In this document: positions 60,829 to 64,000 of the stretch, piece by piece
How the letters are laid out: each line of letters begins with the position of its first letter
How positions within the stretch are numbered: position 1 is the first letter of the stretch
Source of the DNA: Candidatus Saccharimonadota bacterium
Lineage (GTDB): Bacteria > Patescibacteriota > Saccharimonadia > Saccharimonadales > Saccharimonadaceae
DNA length: 64,000 nt
NCBI GenBank assembly: GCA_027492255.1
Contig: JAPUFB010000004.1
Span: 186,001 to 250,000 of the forward strand
Direction: 5' to 3'
Notes under the pieces: model-generated
Told to the model about the DNA's origin: nothing
The model's database searches: none
What the model saw: the letters and a program-made list of their open reading frames with translations, nothing else
Program-made: the position numbers and the translations under genes

Positions 60829-60858
60829 GAAAATAGCTTAGTTACCTAAGCTATTTTC
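60829..60858 (-). terminator. nrdJ terminator
   Basis: GAAAATAGCTTAG-TTAC-CTAAGCTATTTTC, a perfect 13-bp stem followed on the minus strand by TTGTTTT. Confidence 0.88.
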
Positions 60859-60876
60859 ATATCTGTATTGGCCGTT

Positions 60877-63666
60877 CTATGAGCAGCCGGTTGTACTGCC
60901 ACAACTTGTACAGACATAACAGCTGCCTGCGCGTTGTGTAATATTTCCGCAGTTACTACAGAGTGGTGCATTGGCATCCGCTACTTTTAGCTCAGCACGA
61001 ACAGTGCGTAGCGTTGCCTCTTTCGGCTCATCCTTCACGACATCTGCCACGGCAGCGGCTGCTGGTTTTTCAACCGCAACAACATCAACCGGTGCTTCAT
61101 GAACTGTATCGAGCAAGCTAGCTTGTTGAGATTCCATCTCTGCTTCAAGATCTTCAATAGTCGCAAGACCGAGCTCAAGCCTATCGTCAAGTGAGAGATA
61201 CTCCATTGCTAAACGACGGAAGATGTAGTCAATGATGCTTGTTGCTGTCTTGACCTCTGGGTCATCAGTCATACCGAATGGTGCAAAGTTAGTGTTACTC
61301 ATACCCTTTACATAGGCCTTGAGTGGTACTCCGTATTGCAATCCATAACTCACTGAACGGCCAAAGGCATCCATGAGACCAGCCAGTGTTGAGCCCATCT
61401 TCGCAACTGTGATAAATATCTCACCTGGAGTTTTATCTTCAAACTCACCAACGGTAACGTATCCCTTAAGATCACTGATACGGAACTCAATCGTCTTGCT
61501 TGTGCGAACACGTGGCATTTCACGACGTTCGTTTGAGCGAACAATCTTTTCAATAACTTTTGGCTCAGCATCCTTCTTGTCTTTATCCTTTTTGTCGCTG
61601 AGTGGTTGACCAATCTTACTCCCGTCACGATAAATCGCAACTGCTTTTAGCCCAAGCTTCCATGCATCAAGATGAAGTTGTTCAACGTCTTCAACTGTTG
61701 CCTCTTTTGGCATATTAACAGTCTTACTGATGGCACCTGACAGAAATGGCTGAACAGCACTCATCATCTTAACGTGACCCATATAGTGGATCGCATTGTC
61801 GCCAACCGCACATGAGAAGACGTCTTTATGTTCTTCCTTAAGGTGTGGAGCTCCTTGAACTGTACCGTGTTCATGTATGTATGACACGACCTCTTCCGCT
61901 TGTTGCTTCGTGTATCCGAGTGTCTTAAGTGCTCGAGGAATCGTCTGATTAACGATAATCATCGAACCACCGCCTACGAGTGTCTTAAACTTTGTCAGGC
62001 TGAAATCAGGCTCAACACCCGTTGTGTCACAGTCCATCATAAAGCCGATCGTACCAGTTGGGGCCAGTACTGTCGCTTGTGAGTTACGAACACCGTATTT
62101 TTCACCAAGTGCCACGGCTTCGTCCCAGGCGCTCATAGCACCGCTGAGCAGTTCTTCGGGCACAAGACTCGCATCGATATCACGTACGGCATCACGATGC
62201 TTACGAAGTACCCTGTTGACGCTATCTTTGTCTTTAGCATATCCAGCAAATGGTCCAACACGCTTCGCAATACGTGCACTCGTAGCGTAGGCATGGCCAG
62301 TCATGATAGCGGTGAGTGCTGCAGAAAAAGCTCTGCCCTCGTCACTATCATATGGCAGGCCTTTGGCCATCAGTGTTGCGCCAAGGTTGGCGTAGCCGAG
62401 ACCAAGCTCTCGGTATGCACGTGAGTTTTTATCAATTGATTCGGTTGGGTATTCACTGTACCCGACAAGAATTTCTTGAGCAAGGAAGATGATTTCAATT
62501 GCATGCTTATAGGCCGCAACATCAAAACTGCCGTCGTTATTCAAGAATTTTAGGAGGTTCAAACTTGCCAAATTACAGGCAGAGTTATCGAGGTGCATAT
62601 ATTCACTACAAGGATTAGAGCCGTTAATACGACCGGCGCGTGGCGTTGTATGCCAATCGTTGATCGTCGTATCGAATTGCATGCCAGGATCAGCGGATTC
62701 CCAAGCAGCTTCGGCAATCTCACGAAAGAGCTTACGGGCTTTGAGTGTTTTATAAGACTTTCTGTCTTTCACTCCGAGGAGATCCCAGTCTGCATCATTT
62801 TCTACCGCATGCATGAAATCATCGGTGACACGCACAGAGTTATTGGCATTCTGATACTGAATCGAGTGGATATCTGAGCCATTGAGACTCATATCGAAAC
62901 CAGCCTCGGCCAACGCGAATGCTTTGCGCTCTTCGCGAGCTTTACACCAGATGAACTCTTCGATGTCAGGGTGATCAACATTGAGAATCACCATCTTAGC
63001 AGCACGACGAGTTTTACCGCCGCTCGCAATAGTACCAGCGCTTGCATCGGCACCACGCATAAAGCTTACTGGGCCAGATGCACGACCGCCGCTCGTAGAC
63101 AGTGTTTCCTTGCTACCACGGATAGCAGAAACATTAACGCCCGCGCCACTACCACCCTTGAAGATCATACCTTCTTCACGGTACCAGTTAAGAATACTTG
63201 GAAGGGTATCTTCGACCTTCAAGATAAAGCATGCGCTCGCCTGTTGCTTGCGGTCCGGCGTACCAATATTGAACCAAACAGGGCTATTAAATGATGCGCG
63301 CTGGGTTGCAAGAATAGATTTCAATTCTGCATTAAATGTATCGGCTTCTGCCTCGTTTGCGAAATACTCATTTGCAAATCCATGACGCGTGACCGTATCA
63401 ACCACGCGGTTAATAAGATCCTTGAGACCCTTTTCACGGCTCTTCGTGCCCGGTGTGCCATAAAAATATTTTTGCGCAACTATATTGATGGCGTTCTGAC
63501 TCCAGAAGTCAGGAAATTCAGCATCTTGTTGCTCGAATACGATCTCGCCTGTCTGCGGATTCGTAATCTTAGATTCACGCTTCACCCATGTGAGCCCGTC
63601 ATACGGATGTGCGCCTTCCTCTGTAAAATAGCGCGCTACAGAAAGCGCGGACACGGTCTGTGCCAT
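60877..63666 (-). CDS. nrdJ: Adenosylcobalamin-dependent ribonucleotide reductase (class II)
   Basis: 929 residues. Converts ribonucleotides to deoxyribonucleotides in one chain. Substrate and active-site segments FNSPVWFNIG, GSGAGVNVSAIRG, NPCSEYMHLDNSACNLASLN (Cys and Glu of the active site) and APTGTIGFMMDCDTTG are clear. The C-terminal zinc ribbon (SNCGNITQRAGSCYVCTSCG) carries the shuttle cysteines. Needs B12, and no B12 synthesis is seen here. ATG behind AAGGAGG; nrdR lies upstream in the same direction. Confidence 0.96.
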   Translation of the reverse strand: MAQTVSALSVARYFTEEGAHPYDGLTWVKRESKITNPQTGEIVFEQQDAEFPDFWSQNAINIVAQKYFYGTPGTKSREKGLKDLINRVVDTVTRHGFANEYFANEAEADTFNAELKSILATQRASFNSPVWFNIGTPDRKQQASACFILKVEDTLPSILNWYREEGMIFKGGSGAGVNVSAIRGSKETLSTSGGRASGPVSFMRGADASAGTIASGGKTRRAAKMVILNVDHPDIEEFIWCKAREERKAFALAEAGFDMSLNGSDIHSIQYQNANNSVRVTDDFMHAVENDADWDLLGVKDRKSYKTLKARKLFREIAEAAWESADPGMQFDTTINDWHTTPRAGRINGSNPCSEYMHLDNSACNLASLNLLKFLNNDGSFDVAAYKHAIEIIFLAQEILVGYSEYPTESIDKNSRAYRELGLGYANLGATLMAKGLPYDSDEGRAFSAALTAIMTGHAYATSARIAKRVGPFAGYAKDKDSVNRVLRKHRDAVRDIDASLVPEELLSGAMSAWDEAVALGEKYGVRNSQATVLAPTGTIGFMMDCDTTGVEPDFSLTKFKTLVGGGSMIIVNQTIPRALKTLGYTKQQAEEVVSYIHEHGTVQGAPHLKEEHKDVFSCAVGDNAIHYMGHVKMMSAVQPFLSGAISKTVNMPKEATVEDVEQLHLDAWKLGLKAVAIYRDGSKIGQPLSDKKDKDKKDAEPKVIEKIVRSNERREMPRVRTSKTIEFRISDLKGYVTVGEFEDKTPGEIFITVAKMGSTLAGLMDAFGRSVSYGLQYGVPLKAYVKGMSNTNFAPFGMTDDPEVKTATSIIDYIFRRLAMEYLSLDDRLELGLATIEDLEAEMESQQASLLDTVHEAPVDVVAVEKPAAAAVADVVKDEPKEATLRTVRAELKVADANAPLCSNCGNITQRAGSCYVCTSCGSTTGCS

Positions 63667-63744
63667 AATATCTACCCTCCTTATTTTGAATTTGTTTTAA
63701 AAGTGTTTTGGTATTGCACCTAATTAGCACTATTCACAAAGATA

Positions 63745-64000
63745 TCAGGAAGCTTTACGTGCGGCTCGAGCCTCGGCAATCGTTGCCTCAAACTCCTCTA
63801 GCGTCGAAAATCCACGGTAGACACTCGCAAAGCGAACAAATGCGATTTCGTTGTGCGTTGCTAGTCCTTCAAGCACTAGATCTCCAATTTGCTTGGATGG
63901 AATCTCCTGAACCCCTAGTCCGTACAACTTGTCCTCGACTTGGCTTACGATTTGCTCTACCTCTAGATCGGAACGGACGAATTTCCCAACTGCTCGCGTA
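63745..64000 (-). CDS. nrdR: Transcriptional repressor NrdR, 3' part
   Basis: About 85 C-terminal residues are visible, the start lying off the right edge. VGKFVRSDLEVEQIVSQVED and EIAFVRFASVYRGFSTLEEF are the ATP-cone portion of NrdR, which senses ATP/dATP and represses ribonucleotide reductase genes. The N-terminal zinc ribbon is outside the window. Its neighbour nrdJ, 78 nt downstream, is the obvious target. Confidence 0.92.
   Translation of the reverse strand, partial: TRAVGKFVRSDLEVEQIVSQVEDKLYGLGVQEIPSKQIGDLVLEGLATHNEIAFVRFASVYRGFSTLEEFEATIAEARAARKAS

Noticed and set aside
63667-63744. NrdR boxes upstream of nrdJ
   Set aside because: GTGCTAATTAGGTGC hints at a repeat, but it does not fit the known 16-bp NrdR box pair well enough to call.
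1-64000. UGA recoded as glycine
   Set aside because: UGA is used as a stop (for example at 931-933), no gene is interrupted by UGA, and RF2 with an intact SPF motif is encoded.
1-64000. CRISPR arrays, insertion sequences, prophage genes
   Set aside because: No regularly spaced repeats, transposase, integrase or phage structural genes were seen in any frame.

Overview
The window reads as a stretch of a small, reduced bacterial genome, most likely Candidatus Saccharibacteria (TM7) within the Candidate Phyla Radiation. The reasons are: tight packing, with many same-strand overlaps and three tail-to-tail overlaps; a gene set of translation, cell wall, secretion and replication functions with no amino-acid, nucleotide or cofactor synthesis apart from ribonucleotide reduction; many short membrane-anchored proteins of no known family; and two release factors, RF1 and RF2, so UGA is a stop and the UGA=Gly code of Absconditabacteria/Gracilibacteria does not apply. 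The phylum call is inference, because no marker phylogeny could be run.

Layout. 1-1,930: 5' part of glycyl-tRNA synthetase, a GC-rich 49-residue orphan gene with its own promoter and terminator, and an unknown protein. 1,870-7,240 (minus): recO, a small two-component pair, two membrane-anchored proteins, xseB-xseA and a UPF0104 membrane protein. 7,270-8,760 (plus): a TRM11-like RNA methylase and rpmA. 8,820-11,980 (minus): an FHA-domain protein and a second unknown protein with near-identical promoters, then an orphan receiver. 12,000-17,400 (minus): S41 protease, PcsB-like CHAP protein, ftsX, ftsE, prfB. 17,390-25,060: murI facing murD, then an M16 peptidase, secA, hpf and serS. 25,160-36,540: an unusual histidine kinase, a MacB-type exporter, a bactofilin-like protein, DUF2207, YdjM-like and lysS genes, and a NatAB-type exporter. 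36,600-43,500 (minus): greA, proS, CPBP protease, rseP, uppS, frr, tsf, rpsB. 43,700-53,460: OmpA-like protein, bL31, prfA, prmC, HtrA, LCP protein, lepB, parB-parA, rplU. 53,500-58,460 (minus): small proteins, rhodanese, ileS and a CYTH protein, the last two behind a T-box leader. 58,500-59,940: tRNA-Gly(CCC) and a small accessory patch. 59,950-64,000 (minus): VKOR with a thioredoxin-like partner, class II (B12-dependent) ribonucleotide reductase and its repressor NrdR.

How the parts work together. MurI makes D-glutamate and MurD adds it to the peptidoglycan precursor; UppS makes the lipid carrier; FtsEX probably drives the PcsB-like hydrolase; the LCP protein attaches polymers to the wall. 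SecA, LepB, RseP, HtrA, the S41 protease and VKOR serve export, envelope proteolysis and disulfide formation.

Two features stand out. First, at least 17 genes have a -10 hexamer placed so that transcription should begin within 0-6 nt of the start codon, and they show no leader Shine-Dalgarno site; another set has ordinary leaders with clear AAGGAG-type sites. Second, a T-box riboswitch with an intrinsic terminator controls CYTH-ileS. Other candidates for new biology are the C-x21-C repeat histidine kinase, the FHA/GRDML gene pair, the two GC-rich orphan genes, and the inverted tRNA-arm element behind tRNA-Gly.
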